A DNA stretch of 64,000 nt from assembly GCF_025699485.1 (NCBI RefSeq), contig NZ_JANUXN010000003.1, forward strand, positions 62,001 through 126,000, read 5' to 3'. The translations under genes were made by a program, and so were the position numbers. A model generated the notes under the pieces. The model was not told the origin of the DNA. It worked only from the letters and a program-made list of their open reading frames with translations, and ran no database searches. Source of the DNA: Thauera carbonicopians. GTDB taxonomy: Bacteria; Pseudomonadota; Gammaproteobacteria; Burkholderiales; Rhodocyclaceae. Below are positions 18,038-26,798 of the stretch, one piece after another (the first letter of the stretch is position 1; every line of letters starts with the position of its first letter).

Positions 18038-19598
18038 GGATGTTCTTCCCGGCAAAAACGTGTTGCTGGATCAGCGGCGAGACGCGGTAGCGGTCTTCGC
18101 CGTAGAAGCGGGTGAGGTTGGCGAGCACGTCGCGGACGGCCGGCAGGCCGACGCGGTCGGCCCATTCAAGCGGCCCGCGCGGGTAATTGACGCCGAGCCG
18201 CATCGCCGCGTCGGCGCCGCGTGCGTCGCAGACACCCTGGTTCACCGCGTCGGCGGCTTCGTTGGCGAGCATGGCGACGGTGCGCATCACAATCAGGCCG
18301 GGGATGTCGTTCAGGCGCGAGACGGCGAAGCCGGCCGCCTGCAGCAGGCCGATGGCAGCGCCGATGGCCGGCGCCCAGGCATTGATCGCCGCGCCGACGG
18401 CGATGCGCGAGGCGCTGGCGTAGTCGAGTGCGAGGTCGATCAGGACGACGTTGGCGATGCCCAGTTCGGCTGCACGCTGGGTGGCGCTGCGGCCGTCGGT
18501 GACGTACAGCACCGCGCCGCCGGCTTCGGCAATGCGGCCATCCGCGCCCTCGTTGCCTTCGCTCCAGCGACAGGCGATGCCGCGCTCGAACAGGCGGTCG
18601 GCCAGCGCGTGGGCGGCGGCCGACTGGCCGTGCAGCACGATGTCGGTCGGCGTGCTCTGCGCCACCGCTTCCTTCGGCGCGGGGCGGGTGGCGCCGTCGC
18701 GATAGTCGAAGAAGCCGCGTCCGCTCTTGCGGCCGAAGAAGCCTGCATCGACCAGCTCCTGCTGGATCAGCGAGGGGGTGAAGCGCGGGTCGTTGTAGAA
18801 GGCGTTCCAGACCGAGCGGGTGACGGCGAAATTGACGTCGTGGCCGATCATGTCCATCAGCTCGAACGGCCCCATGCGGAAGCTGCCGCAGTCGCGCATC
18901 AGCGCATCGAGGGTGGCACAGTCGGCGCCGCCTTCGTTGAGCACGCGCAGCGCTTCGGCGTAGTAGGGGCGGGCGACGCGGTTGACGATGAAGCCCGGCG
19001 TCGAGCGCGCATGCACCGGCGTCTTGCCCCAGGCCGCCGCGGTGGCGAACAAGGTGTCGGCGACGGCCTTGTCGGTGGCGAGGCCGGAGACGATCTCGAC
19101 CAGCGCCATCAGCGGTGCCGGGTTGAAGAAGTGCAGGCCGGCGAGGCGCTCGGGGCGGCGCAGCGTCGCGCCGATCGAGGTCACCGAGATCGACGAGGTG
19201 TTGGTGCCGAAGATGCAGTCGTCGCCGACGATGCCTTCCAGCTCGCGGTACAGCGTGCGCTTGGCTTCCAGGTTCTCGACGATGGCTTCGACCACCAGCG
19301 CGGCATCGGCCAGATCGCCGAGGCCGGCGGCGGCGACCAGGCGCTGGCCGGCGGTCTCGGCGGCCTCGGCCGTCATGCGGCCTTTGTCGGCGAGCTTGCG
19401 GTATTGCGCGCGGATGCCGTCGATGGCCGTGGCGGCGGCGCCTTCGCGGGCATCGACGAGCCTGACGAGGTGGCCGGCGGCAGCCGCCACCTGGGCGATG
19501 CCGGCGCCCATCGCGCCGGCGCCGACCACTGCGACGACGGCCGAGGGATCGAGCGGCACGGCGCGCGGCGGAGTGTGCTGGGTGTCGCTCACGCTCAT
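18030..19598 (-). CDS. paaH: 3-hydroxyadipyl-CoA dehydrogenase PaaH
   Basis: This 522-residue NAD-dependent 3-hydroxyacyl-CoA dehydrogenase oxidises 3-hydroxyadipyl-CoA. A Rossmann motif VGAGAMGAG lies near residues 24-32. The catalytic His is in GLHFFNPAPLM, and a duplicated C-terminal helical domain follows (PGFIVNRVARPYYAEAL, later GLIVMRTVAMLANEAADAV), as in PaaH/FadB2-long enzymes. It overlaps paaG by ATGA upstream and paaI downstream. Confidence 0.94.
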   Translation of the reverse strand: MSVSDTQHTPPRAVPLDPSAVVAVVGAGAMGAGIAQVAAAAGHLVRLVDAREGAAATAIDGIRAQYRKLADKGRMTAEAAETAGQRLVAAAGLGDLADAALVVEAIVENLEAKRTLYRELEGIVGDDCIFGTNTSSISVTSIGATLRRPERLAGLHFFNPAPLMALVEIVSGLATDKAVADTLFATAAAWGKTPVHARSTPGFIVNRVARPYYAEALRVLNEGGADCATLDALMRDCGSFRMGPFELMDMIGHDVNFAVTRSVWNAFYNDPRFTPSLIQQELVDAGFFGRKSGRGFFDYRDGATRPAPKEAVAQSTPTDIVLHGQSAAAHALADRLFERGIACRWSEGNEGADGRIAEAGGAVLYVTDGRSATQRAAELGIANVVLIDLALDYASASRIAVGAAINAWAPAIGAAIGLLQAAGFAVSRLNDIPGLIVMRTVAMLANEAADAVNQGVCDARGADAAMRLGVNYPRGPLEWADRVGLPAVRDVLANLTRFYGEDRYRVSPLIQQHVFAGKNIHD

Positions 19599-20392
19599 TC
19601 TCCGGTGAAGCGCGGCGCGCGCTTTTCCATGAAGGCGGCGACGCCTTCGGCGTAGTCGCGGCTCCAGCCGAGCTCACGCATGAAGCTGCCTTCGAAGGAC
19701 AGCTGCTGTTCCAGCGTGTGGCCCGGCGCGGCGTGCATGGCCTGGCGGGTGCGCACCAGCGCCTTGGTCGGCATCGCGGCCAGTTGCGCGGCCACGGCAT
19801 CGACCTTGGCGGCGAACTCGGCGTCGTCGTAGGCGGCCCAGATCAGGCCCCAGTCGGCGGCCTTGTCGGCGGGCAGCTTGTCGGCGAGCAGGGCCAGGCC
19901 CATCGCCCGCGCCATGCCGACGCGCTGCGGCAGCAACCAGGTGCCGCCGGTGTCGGGCACCAGGCCGATCTTGCTGAAGGCCTGCAGGAAGGAGGCCGAG
20001 CGCGTTGCCAGCACCAGGTCGCAGGCCAGCGCGACACTGGCGCCGGCGCCGGCGGCGATGCCGTTGACCGCGGCGATGGTGGGCACCCGCAGGTTCTGCA
20101 GGCGCAGCACCAGCGGCTTGTAGTTGCGTTCGACGACGTTGCCGATGTCCGGCAGGCGGCCGTCGGGCAGCGCCGCCATGTCGGGGTCGGCCAGGTCCTG
20201 GCCGGCGCAGAAGGCGCGGCCGGCGCCGCTCAGCACCAGCACGCGCACCGAGGCATCGGCCTGGATGGTGTCGAGCGCATGGCGCAGCTCGGCGTGCATC
20301 TCGCCGGTGAAGCTGTTGAGCTTGTCCGGGCGGTTCAGCGTCAGGCGGGCGATGCCGTTGTCGACGCCGAAGAGGATGTTGTTGTATTCCAT
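19595..20392 (-). CDS. paaG: Ring-1,2-epoxyphenylacetyl-CoA isomerase PaaG
   Basis: This 265-residue crotonase-fold isomerase turns the ring epoxide into oxepin-CoA. The oxyanion-hole segment is GAGRAFCAGQDL, and the catalytic Asp is D147 in GLVPDTGGTW. The start ATGGAATAC follows a GGGGGAGCG ribosome binding site nine bases after paaN. It overlaps paaH by four bases. Confidence 0.95.
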   Translation of the reverse strand: MEYNNILFGVDNGIARLTLNRPDKLNSFTGEMHAELRHALDTIQADASVRVLVLSGAGRAFCAGQDLADPDMAALPDGRLPDIGNVVERNYKPLVLRLQNLRVPTIAAVNGIAAGAGASVALACDLVLATRSASFLQAFSKIGLVPDTGGTWLLPQRVGMARAMGLALLADKLPADKAADWGLIWAAYDDAEFAAKVDAVAAQLAAMPTKALVRTRQAMHAAPGHTLEQQLSFEGSFMRELGWSRDYAEGVAAFMEKRAPRFTGE

Positions 20393-20401
20393 CGCTCCCC
20401 C

Positions 20402-22069
20402 TCAGGCGTGATAACGGCGCTGGACGACACGGAAGCGGTTGGCGACGAAGGCCGAATCCGAGTACGAGGCGTTGGCCGCCGGGTTGCCGCCGGTGCCGTG
20501 GTAGTCGGAGAAGGCCGCCGACTGGTTCACGAACACGCCGCCGGTGAGGTTGATCGACAGCGCGACCTTGCTGCGCCAGGTGGCTTCGGTCATGGCGTCG
20601 ATGACCTCCTGGCGGGTCGAGTAGAGGCCGACGGTGAGCGCGCCGTGGGTGCTGACGACGCGCTCGGACAGCGCGATCGCGGCGGCGGTGTCGGCGGTCT
20701 TGACGATGAAGCTGATCGGGCCGAAACGCTCTTCCATGTAGGCCTTCTCGTCGCCGGCGTCGCAGGCCAGCAGCACCGGCGTGCGCACGATGGCGGCGGG
20801 GAAGTCGGGGTTGTCGAGGCGCTGCGAGCTCAGCACGACGCGGCCGAGCTCGCCGCCGTTGGCGATGTCGATGCGTTCGGCGGTGGCGCTGGACTGGATC
20901 GCACCGAGCACGGCATGGGCGACTTCGGGCTTGGACAGGAAGCGTTCGACCGCCTTCGCCAGGTCGGCGCAGACCTCGTCGTAGCTCTTGTGGCCTTCGT
21001 CGGTGTCGATGCCGCCGGCCGGCACGAAGATCGCCTGCGAGGTGGTGCACATCTGGCCGGAGTACAGCGACAGCGTGAAGGCGAGGTTGCCCAGCATCGC
21101 CTTGTAGGCGTCGGTCGAGTCGATGACGATGTTGTTGACGCCGGCCAGCTCGGCATAGACCTGGGCCTGGCGGCAGTTGTCGATCAGCCACTGGCCGAAG
21201 ACGTTGCTGCCGGTGAAGTCGATCGACTTCACCGCCGGGTGGGTGGCGAGCGCCTGGGTGGCGCTGCGCTGCGGCGCGACGCACAGCGTGACCAGGTTGG
21301 GGTCGATGCCGTTCTCGGCCAGCACGGCGCGGATCGTGCGCACGGTGATCGCCGCCGGCAGGATGGCATTGCTGTGCGGTTTGACGATGACGGCGTTGCC
21401 GGTGGCGAGCGTGGCGAACAGGCCGGGGTAGGTGTTCCAGGTCGGGAAGGTGCCGCAGCCGATCACCAGGCCGACGCCGCGGCCGACGATCTGGTAATGC
21501 TTCTTCATGACCAGCGGCGGGTTCTTGCCCTGCGGTTTTTCCCAGCTGGTCTCGGCCGGCACGAAGCTCTGCTCGCGCCAGGCGTAGGCGACGGCTTCGA
21601 GGCCGCGGTCCTGGGCGTGCGGGCCGCCGGCCTGGAAGGCCATCATCCAGCCCTGGCCGGTGGTCATCATCACCGCATGGGCGATCTCGAAGCTCTGCGC
21701 GTTGAGGCGGGCGAGGATTTCCAGACAGATGCCGGTACGGCCGTCGGCACCGACGGCCTGCCAGCCCTTCATTGCTTCGGTGCCGGCGGCGATCAGCGCC
21801 TCGGGCTCGCACACCGGGTAGCTGACGCCGAGCTCGGTGCCGTAGGGCGAGGCTTCGCTGCCGAGCACGCCGGTCTGGCCGGGCTGGTCCAGTTCGAAGG
21901 TCTTGCCCAGGTGGGCTTCGAAAGCACGCTTGCCGTCGTCGGGCGCGGTTTCGCCGTACAGCTTCGGGCTGGGCATTTCGGGGAAGGGCGTCCAGTAGCC
22001 GCGCGTCGCGATCGCGTTCAGCGCGCCATCGAGGGTGGCTTGGTGCTTTTCAAGAAGGGGGTGGCTCAT
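20402..22069 (-). CDS. paaN: Phenylacetate-degradation aldehyde dehydrogenase PaaN
   Basis: This 555-residue aldehyde dehydrogenase-family protein is the first gene of the operon. The catalytic Cys is about C341 in SGQMCTTSQ, and the general-base Glu motif is ELAGVN. It matches the PaaN type found in betaproteobacteria, which lacks the C-terminal MaoC hydratase domain of E. coli PaaZ (about 680 residues). Oxepin-CoA ring opening may therefore need a separate hydratase. The ATG at 22069 (MSHPLLEKH) follows GGAGAGAG; the longer frame upstream crosses the promoter. Confidence 0.9.
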   Translation of the reverse strand: MSHPLLEKHQATLDGALNAIATRGYWTPFPEMPSPKLYGETAPDDGKRAFEAHLGKTFELDQPGQTGVLGSEASPYGTELGVSYPVCEPEALIAAGTEAMKGWQAVGADGRTGICLEILARLNAQSFEIAHAVMMTTGQGWMMAFQAGGPHAQDRGLEAVAYAWREQSFVPAETSWEKPQGKNPPLVMKKHYQIVGRGVGLVIGCGTFPTWNTYPGLFATLATGNAVIVKPHSNAILPAAITVRTIRAVLAENGIDPNLVTLCVAPQRSATQALATHPAVKSIDFTGSNVFGQWLIDNCRQAQVYAELAGVNNIVIDSTDAYKAMLGNLAFTLSLYSGQMCTTSQAIFVPAGGIDTDEGHKSYDEVCADLAKAVERFLSKPEVAHAVLGAIQSSATAERIDIANGGELGRVVLSSQRLDNPDFPAAIVRTPVLLACDAGDEKAYMEERFGPISFIVKTADTAAAIALSERVVSTHGALTVGLYSTRQEVIDAMTEATWRSKVALSINLTGGVFVNQSAAFSDYHGTGGNPAANASYSDSAFVANRFRVVQRRYHA

Positions 22070-22430
22070 GCGTCTCTCTCCGGGAAGGCTGTTCTGTGGA
22101 TAAACGATACAAATGAGATCATTGATGGTCAAGAACTAGTATCGTGGAAAGCCATGAGTTGCGGCGTTGTTTCTTCTATACGAAATCAGTTACACGAATC
22201 AAAATATGTTTTAAAACAATGCATTGATCGTTTTATTTTTGAGCATTAAGAAATCAAACGTCATTTATAGAAGTTTTGTATAGCTCCGTTATGAGCTTGT
22301 TGTGATACTGAAAAAGCAAATATAGTGTGTTTTATGTATCGTTTTTGCTGGGCGACCTGCCCGTCGGTGTGGCCGAGTGTCTGCGCCGGCCTGCAGGCTG
22401 CCCTGCAGCACATGCCGGAAGGAGGGGGCC
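22070..22430. promoter_or_regulatory. Divergent paaN-paaX control region (AT-rich)
   Basis: About 360 bases, far more AT-rich than the flanks, separate paaN from paaX. The region holds the paaN promoter (22104-22132), AAACGATACAAA at 22102-22113, and an oppositely oriented TGTATCGTTT at 22335-22344. A PaaX-box half site ACACGAATCA lies at 22192-22201, which corresponds to TGATTCGTGT of the known E. coli PaaX box. A weak candidate paaX promoter is TTGTTG (22297-22302), 18 bp, TATAGT (22321-22326). Confidence 0.6.
22104..22132 (-). promoter_or_regulatory. paa operon promoter with overlapping TTTGTATC site
   Basis: On the minus strand TTGACC (22127-22132), a 17-bp spacer and TATCGT (22104-22109) form a plausible sigma-70 promoter about 35 bases before the paaN start. 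The TTTGTATCGTTT motif overlaps the -10, so a protein bound there would block transcription. Confidence 0.55.
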
Positions 22431-23513
22431 ATGAAAGAATGGGATGCAGCGGCCGGGCAGGACGCCGGCAGGGAGTCGGCCGCAAGGGTGCCGGCTATGC
22501 GCAAGGCACTGAAAGCGCTAGACTTCGCGGCCGTCATAAATGCCGGCGCAGCGCTCCCTACCGTGTTCAGTCCTCTGCAACTGCTGATCGATGATTTCCG
22601 TCGTCAAGACCGTGTGCACGCGGGCTCCCTGATCATCTCGGTGTTCGGCGATGCGGTCGTGCCGCGCGGCGGCCGCATCTGGCTGGGGAGCCTGATCCGC
22701 CTGCTCGAGCCGCTCGGGCTCAACGAGCGGCTGGTGCGGACCGCGGTGTTCCGCCTCGTGCGCGACGAATGGCTGGCGAGCGCGCGCTCCGGCAGGCGCA
22801 CCGACTACCTGCTGACGCCCACCGGCGAGCAGCGTATCGACGAAGCCTCGCGCCTGATCTACGCCGCTGCGACGCCGCAGTGGGACCGCCGCTGGCGCCT
22901 GATCGTCACCGTCGGCGAACTGGCGGCGAAGGACCGCGAGCGTCTGCGCAAGGCGCTGCTCTGGCACGGCTTCGGTTCGCTCAGCAACGACTGCTTCGTG
23001 CATCCCGGCGTCGACCTGATCGCCGTCTTCGACGCGCTGGCAGCCGAAGGCCTGGGCGGCCTGCTCGACCGCCTGAAGCCGCTGGTGGCGGCCGACGCCA
23101 CGCTCGGCGCCGCCGCCAGCGACGCGGCGATGGTGCGTTCGGCCTGGGACCTGGCGCATCTGGCGGACTTGTACCGTGCTTTCGTCGCGCGCTACCAGCC
23201 CGCCCTCGGCGCGCTGCGCGACGGCGGCTTCGAACTTGCTGACGAAACCGCCTTCCTGTTGCGCGTGCTGCTGATCCACGACTACCGCCGCCTGCTGCTG
23301 CGCGATCCGGCGCTGCCCGACGTGCTGCTGCCGGCCGACTGGCCGGGACAGAAGGCCCGCCTGCTGTGCCGCGAACTCTATCGCCGCCTGCTGGCTGGTT
23401 CGGAGCGCCATCTCGACGCCTGCTTCCAGTTGGCCGACGGCGCGGTGCCCGAAGCTTCGGCGCGGCTGCACGAGCGCTTCCGCGACGCCGATCTGCTCGC
23501 GCTGCCGGTCTGA
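22431..23513 (+). CDS. paaX: PaaX-family repressor of phenylacetate degradation
   Basis: This 360-residue regulator is divergent from the operon. The N-terminal winged helix (SLIISVFGDAVVPRGGRIWLGSLIRLLEPLGLNERLVRTAVFRLVRDEWL) is the PaaX DNA-binding domain; the C-terminal half is the effector/dimer domain. PaaX proteins release DNA on binding phenylacetyl-CoA. ATG 22431 has a strong AAGGAGGGGG ribosome binding site. The family norm is about 300-320 residues, so this one carries an N-terminal extension of about 35 residues. A PaaX-box half site lies in the upstream region. Confidence 0.9.
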   Translation: MKEWDAAAGQDAGRESAARVPAMRKALKALDFAAVINAGAALPTVFSPLQLLIDDFRRQDRVHAGSLIISVFGDAVVPRGGRIWLGSLIRLLEPLGLNERLVRTAVFRLVRDEWLASARSGRRTDYLLTPTGEQRIDEASRLIYAAATPQWDRRWRLIVTVGELAAKDRERLRKALLWHGFGSLSNDCFVHPGVDLIAVFDALAAEGLGGLLDRLKPLVAADATLGAAASDAAMVRSAWDLAHLADLYRAFVARYQPALGALRDGGFELADETAFLLRVLLIHDYRRLLLRDPALPDVLLPADWPGQKARLLCRELYRRLLAGSERHLDACFQLADGAVPEASARLHERFRDADLLALPV

Positions 23514-23636
23514 GCACCGGCGGCGCGTCCTCAGGATGCCCGGTTGTACGGTGCTTCCTGCCTTACGTCCGCTCATGTGGCGTCCGATATGCACTACGCC
23601 TGTTACACGCGCCGTTGCACGTCGTCCCCGGCCCTT

Positions 23637-24260
23637 TCAACTGTCGCGTTTCTTGGCTTCGACCAGCGGCACGACGTCCGGCATCTCGATGCGCTTGCGG
23701 CCGGCTTCGACCGCCGTCAGCGGCGTCGTCTCGTACAGGCTCTGCAGGCAGCGGCGCGTCAGATCCTGGTAGGTGCCGGTGCCTTCGGTCTTCCAGCGGA
23801 TTTCCTCTTCGCTCAGCGGGCGGATGATCTTGGCCGGCACGCCGGCGACCAGCACGCGCGGCGGAATCTCGATGCCGGCCTTGATGAAGGCCGAGGCGGC
23901 GACGATGGATGCCTCGCCGATCACGACCTTATCCATGATCACCGCGTTCATGCCGATCAAGGCGTTGCGGCCGACGCGGCAGCCGTGCAGCACCGCGCCG
24001 TGGCCGATGTGGCCGTCTTCCTCCACCACCGTGTCGGTGCCCGGAAAACCGTGCATGACACAGGTGTCCTGCAGGTTCGAGCCGCGCTCGAGGATCAGGC
24101 GGCCGAAGTCGCCGCGCAGGCTGGCGCAGGGGCCGACGTAGCAGCCGGGGCCGACGATGACGTCGCCGATCAGCACCGCCGAAGGGTGCACGTAGGCGCT
24201 CGGATCGACCACCGGGACGATGCCGTCGATGGCGTAAACCTTCAGTTCGGGCTTGATCAC
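23637..24260 (-). CDS. paaY: PaaY, gamma-carbonic-anhydrase-fold thioesterase
   Basis: This 207-residue left-handed beta-helix protein has hexapeptide repeats from about residue 20 to 150 ([37 protein letters not shown]). Metal-ligand histidines in VMHGFPG and IGHGAVLHG are gamma-carbonic anhydrase-like. PaaY acts as a thioesterase that rescues CoA from toxic ring-cleavage by-products. It is convergent with paaX and divergent from the IclR regulator. Confidence 0.92.
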   Translation of the reverse strand: MIKPELKVYAIDGIVPVVDPSAYVHPSAVLIGDVIVGPGCYVGPCASLRGDFGRLILERGSNLQDTCVMHGFPGTDTVVEEDGHIGHGAVLHGCRVGRNALIGMNAVIMDKVVIGEASIVAASAFIKAGIEIPPRVLVAGVPAKIIRPLSEEEIRWKTEGTGTYQDLTRRCLQSLYETTPLTAVEAGRKRIEMPDVVPLVEAKKRDS

Positions 24261-24323
24261 GCGTACTCTCCTGTTTTGTCGTTACATATAAATAAACGAT
24301 TTCTTCAATAAGGAACAGCTCCG

Positions 24324-25124
24324 ATGAACATGGCGAACGACGAACTGGAAGGCAAGCACGGGGTTCAATCGCTCGAAGTGGGCATGAGCATCCTGCGCGC
24401 GATGGCCACCGGCCGGCGCTCGATGATGCTGAAGGACATCGCCCAGGCGGCCGGCATGCCGCCGTCCAAGGCCCACCGCTACCTCGTCAGCCTGATCCGC
24501 AGCGGCCTGGTCGAGCAGGACCGGCTGACCTCGCGCTACGACCTCGGTCCCTTCGCGCTGAACCTCGGCCTGGTCGCGCTCGACCGCGTGGATCGCATCC
24601 GCCTCGGCCTGATGGCGATCAACGACCTGCGCGACGCCACCAACGAGACCGTGGCGCTGTCGGTGTGGAGCGACGGCGGCCCGGTGGTGGTGCGCTGGGA
24701 GCGCCCGCGCCGCCCGATCACCGTCAACGTCGTCACCGGCACCCACCTGAGCCTGCTGCGCTCGGCGGGCGGGCGGGTATTCGCGGCCTGGCTGCCCGAG
24801 CGCCAGACCGAGGCGCTGATCGCACGCGAGCTCGACAGCGGCAAGGCGCCGGCCGGCGTCGCCAGCATGGACGATGCGCGCGCGCTGCTGGCGCAGGTGC
24901 GCGAGGTGGGCATGGCCGTCATCACCGGCGACTACTTCGCACGCGGCGTCGAAGCCGCGGCCGCGCCGGTGTTCAACTTCAACAACGAGATCACGATGGC
25001 GATCGCGATGGTCGGTGTCGAGGGATCGATGGACCTGGCGCCCGACGGTGCCACGCTGCTTGCGCTGCGGAGCGCTGCCGCCGACCTGTCGCGCCGCCTC
25101 GGCGCCACGCCGGCACAGGACTGA
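24324..25124 (+). CDS. IclR-family transcriptional regulator
   Basis: This 266-residue protein has an N-terminal winged helix-turn-helix (QSLEVGMSILRAMATG, MLKDIAQAAGMPPSKAHRYLVSLIRSGLV) and a C-terminal IclR ligand domain (NETVALSVWSDGGPVVVRWE, GRVFAAWLPE). It stands between paaY and the ABC importer operon, and is divergent from paaY. It probably controls the importer or paaY. It has an AAGGA ribosome binding site. The 63-base gap to paaY contains AAACGATTTC, an imperfect relative of the shared motif. Confidence 0.9.
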   Translation: MNMANDELEGKHGVQSLEVGMSILRAMATGRRSMMLKDIAQAAGMPPSKAHRYLVSLIRSGLVEQDRLTSRYDLGPFALNLGLVALDRVDRIRLGLMAINDLRDATNETVALSVWSDGGPVVVRWERPRRPITVNVVTGTHLSLLRSAGGRVFAAWLPERQTEALIARELDSGKAPAGVASMDDARALLAQVREVGMAVITGDYFARGVEAAAAPVFNFNNEITMAIAMVGVEGSMDLAPDGATLLALRSAAADLSRRLGATPAQD

Positions 25125-25531
25125 AACCGGCCGGCCCGGACGCCCCTCGAACCGTCCCCCCGCCGGTCCCGCTCGCCCCGATGCCGGGCCCCGCGCCGGC
25201 CGTCTCCACCCCCGGCCCGTTCGTCACGAGGGGCCCGGGCAACGGGCGTGCAGGCTTCACGCATTGTCCGTGCGCGGTCCGGCGCACGGCTTTTCCCATT
25301 CTCCGGTGATGGTGTGCGCGCCACATCCCTCAAGCGATACAAAATTTCAGCTTGACGCGGCGTTTTGTATCATTTCTAATAAACGAAATCTCTTCCGTTA
25401 TTCAGAATTTTTCGGATTCCAACGGTATTCGTGCTGAGGAGCGGACGAGGTGTGCCGTCGAGCCTTGCAGACGAGGCCGCGGAGCCGCCGGATAACGGCT
25501 GGCCGATCAGATCAACAACGGAGGAGAAGCC
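25125..25531. other. Leader region of the ABC importer operon
   Basis: About 400 bases without a gene. The first half is GC-rich and featureless. The second half carries the promoter and the paired GATACAAAA/TTTTGTATC sites, followed by a leader of about 150 bases and a strong GGAGGAG ribosome binding site for the binding-protein gene. Confidence 0.6.
25336..25380 (+). promoter_or_regulatory. ABC importer promoter with paired GATACAAAA/TTTTGTATC sites
   Basis: GATACAAAA (25336-25344) and its exact inverse TTTTGTATC (25363-25371) flank TTGACG (25352-25357, -35). TCTAAT at 25375-25380 gives a -10 with 17-bp spacing. One half site lies upstream of the -35 and the other inside the spacer, a classic repressor layout. 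The motif is shared with the paaN promoter. Confidence 0.6.
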
Positions 25532-26680
25532 ATGAAACTGCGTCACACCCTGCTGGCCGCCATCGGCCTCGCATTCGCCGCTACTGCCGCCCAGGCCGAG
25601 ATCAAGGTCGGCGTCGTGCTGTCGGCGACCGGCCCCGCGGCCTCGCTCGGCATTCCCGAGCGCAACACCGTGTCGCTGCTGCCGACCACCATCGGCGGCG
25701 AGACGGTGCGCTACATCGTGCTGGACGACGCGTCCGACACCACCACCGCGGTCAAGAACACGCGCAAGCTGGTGGCCGAGGACAAGGTCGACGTGCTGAT
25801 CGGCTCCACCACCAGCCCCCCGTCGCTGGCGATGGTCGACGTCGCCGCGGAGACCAAGACGCCGATGATCTCGATGGCGGCCTCGGCCCGCATCGTCGCG
25901 CCGGTGGACGACAAGAAGTACTGGGTGTTCAAGACGCCGCAGAACGACCGCCAGATGGCGTCGGCGATCATCGAGCACATGGCCGCCAACAACGTGAAGT
26001 CGGTGTCCTTCATCGGCTTCGCCAACGCCTACGGCGAAGGCTGGTACGAGCAGTTCAAGCAGCTCGCCGACGAAGCCGGCATCAAGATCGCCGCCAACGA
26101 GCGCTTCAATCCGGCCGACACCTCGGTCACCGGCCAGGCGCTGAAGCTGATGTCGGCCAAGGCCGACGCGGTGTTCATCGCAGGTTCGGGCACGCCCGCG
26201 GCGCTGCCGCAGAAGACGCTGCGCGAGCGCGGCTACAAGGGCCCGATCTACCAGACCCACGGCGTCGCCAACAACGACTTCCTGCGCATCTGTGGCAAGG
26301 ACTGCGAAGGCACGCTGCTGCCGGTCGGTCCGGTGCAGATGGCGCGCAGCCTGCCCGACGACAATCCGGTGAAGGCGACCGCGCTGGCCTACGTCGAGAA
26401 GTACGAGGCTGCCCACGGCGCCGGTTCGGTGTCGAGTTTCGGTGCCTATGCCTGGGATGCCGGCGTGCTGCTGGAAGCCGCCGTGCCGGAAGCGCTGAAG
26501 ACCGCGAAGCCGGGCACTGCCGAGTTCCGTGCCGCGCTGCGCGATGCGCTCGAGAACGTCAAGGAAGTGGCGGGCGCCACCGGCATCTTCACCATGAGCG
26601 CCGACGACCACCTCGGCCTGGACGAGCGTTCGCGGGTCATGATCGAAATCCGCAACGGCACCTGGTCGCTGCTCAAGTAA
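25532..26680 (+). CDS. ABC importer substrate-binding protein (LivJ/Leu-Ile-Val type)
   Basis: This 382-residue periplasmic protein has a Sec signal peptide (MKLRHTLLAAIGLAFAATAAQA, cleavage before EIKVGVVLS). It has a type I periplasmic binding fold with the SATGPAASLGIPERN and GSTTSPPSLAMVDVA ligand-loop segments. Relatives bind branched-chain amino acids or aromatic acids. Its position beside the paa genes and the shared promoter motif suggest phenylacetate or a related aromatic acid (inference). Confidence 0.88.
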   Translation: MKLRHTLLAAIGLAFAATAAQAEIKVGVVLSATGPAASLGIPERNTVSLLPTTIGGETVRYIVLDDASDTTTAVKNTRKLVAEDKVDVLIGSTTSPPSLAMVDVAAETKTPMISMAASARIVAPVDDKKYWVFKTPQNDRQMASAIIEHMAANNVKSVSFIGFANAYGEGWYEQFKQLADEAGIKIAANERFNPADTSVTGQALKLMSAKADAVFIAGSGTPAALPQKTLRERGYKGPIYQTHGVANNDFLRICGKDCEGTLLPVGPVQMARSLPDDNPVKATALAYVEKYEAAHGAGSVSSFGAYAWDAGVLLEAAVPEALKTAKPGTAEFRAALRDALENVKEVAGATGIFTMSADDHLGLDERSRVMIEIRNGTWSLLK

Positions 26681-26699
26681 GTCGGCAGCACTCCACAGA

Positions 26700-26728
26700 A
26701 CGGGTGCGTCCGTTGCGGGCGCACCCGT
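26700..26728 (+). promoter_or_regulatory. Intercistronic hairpin between binding protein and permease genes
   Basis: ACGGGTGCG (26700-26708) pairs with CGCACCCGT (26720-26728), and further CCG/CGG pairing is possible in the loop. No T-run follows. Such hairpins after binding-protein genes typically stabilise the upstream mRNA or lower expression of the permease genes. Confidence 0.6.
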
Positions 26729-26798
26729 CCATGCCGCACGGCCGGCATGGCTTTCCCCTTTCCGGCTGGCGTCGTCCGACGGCCAGTGGAGACGACCC

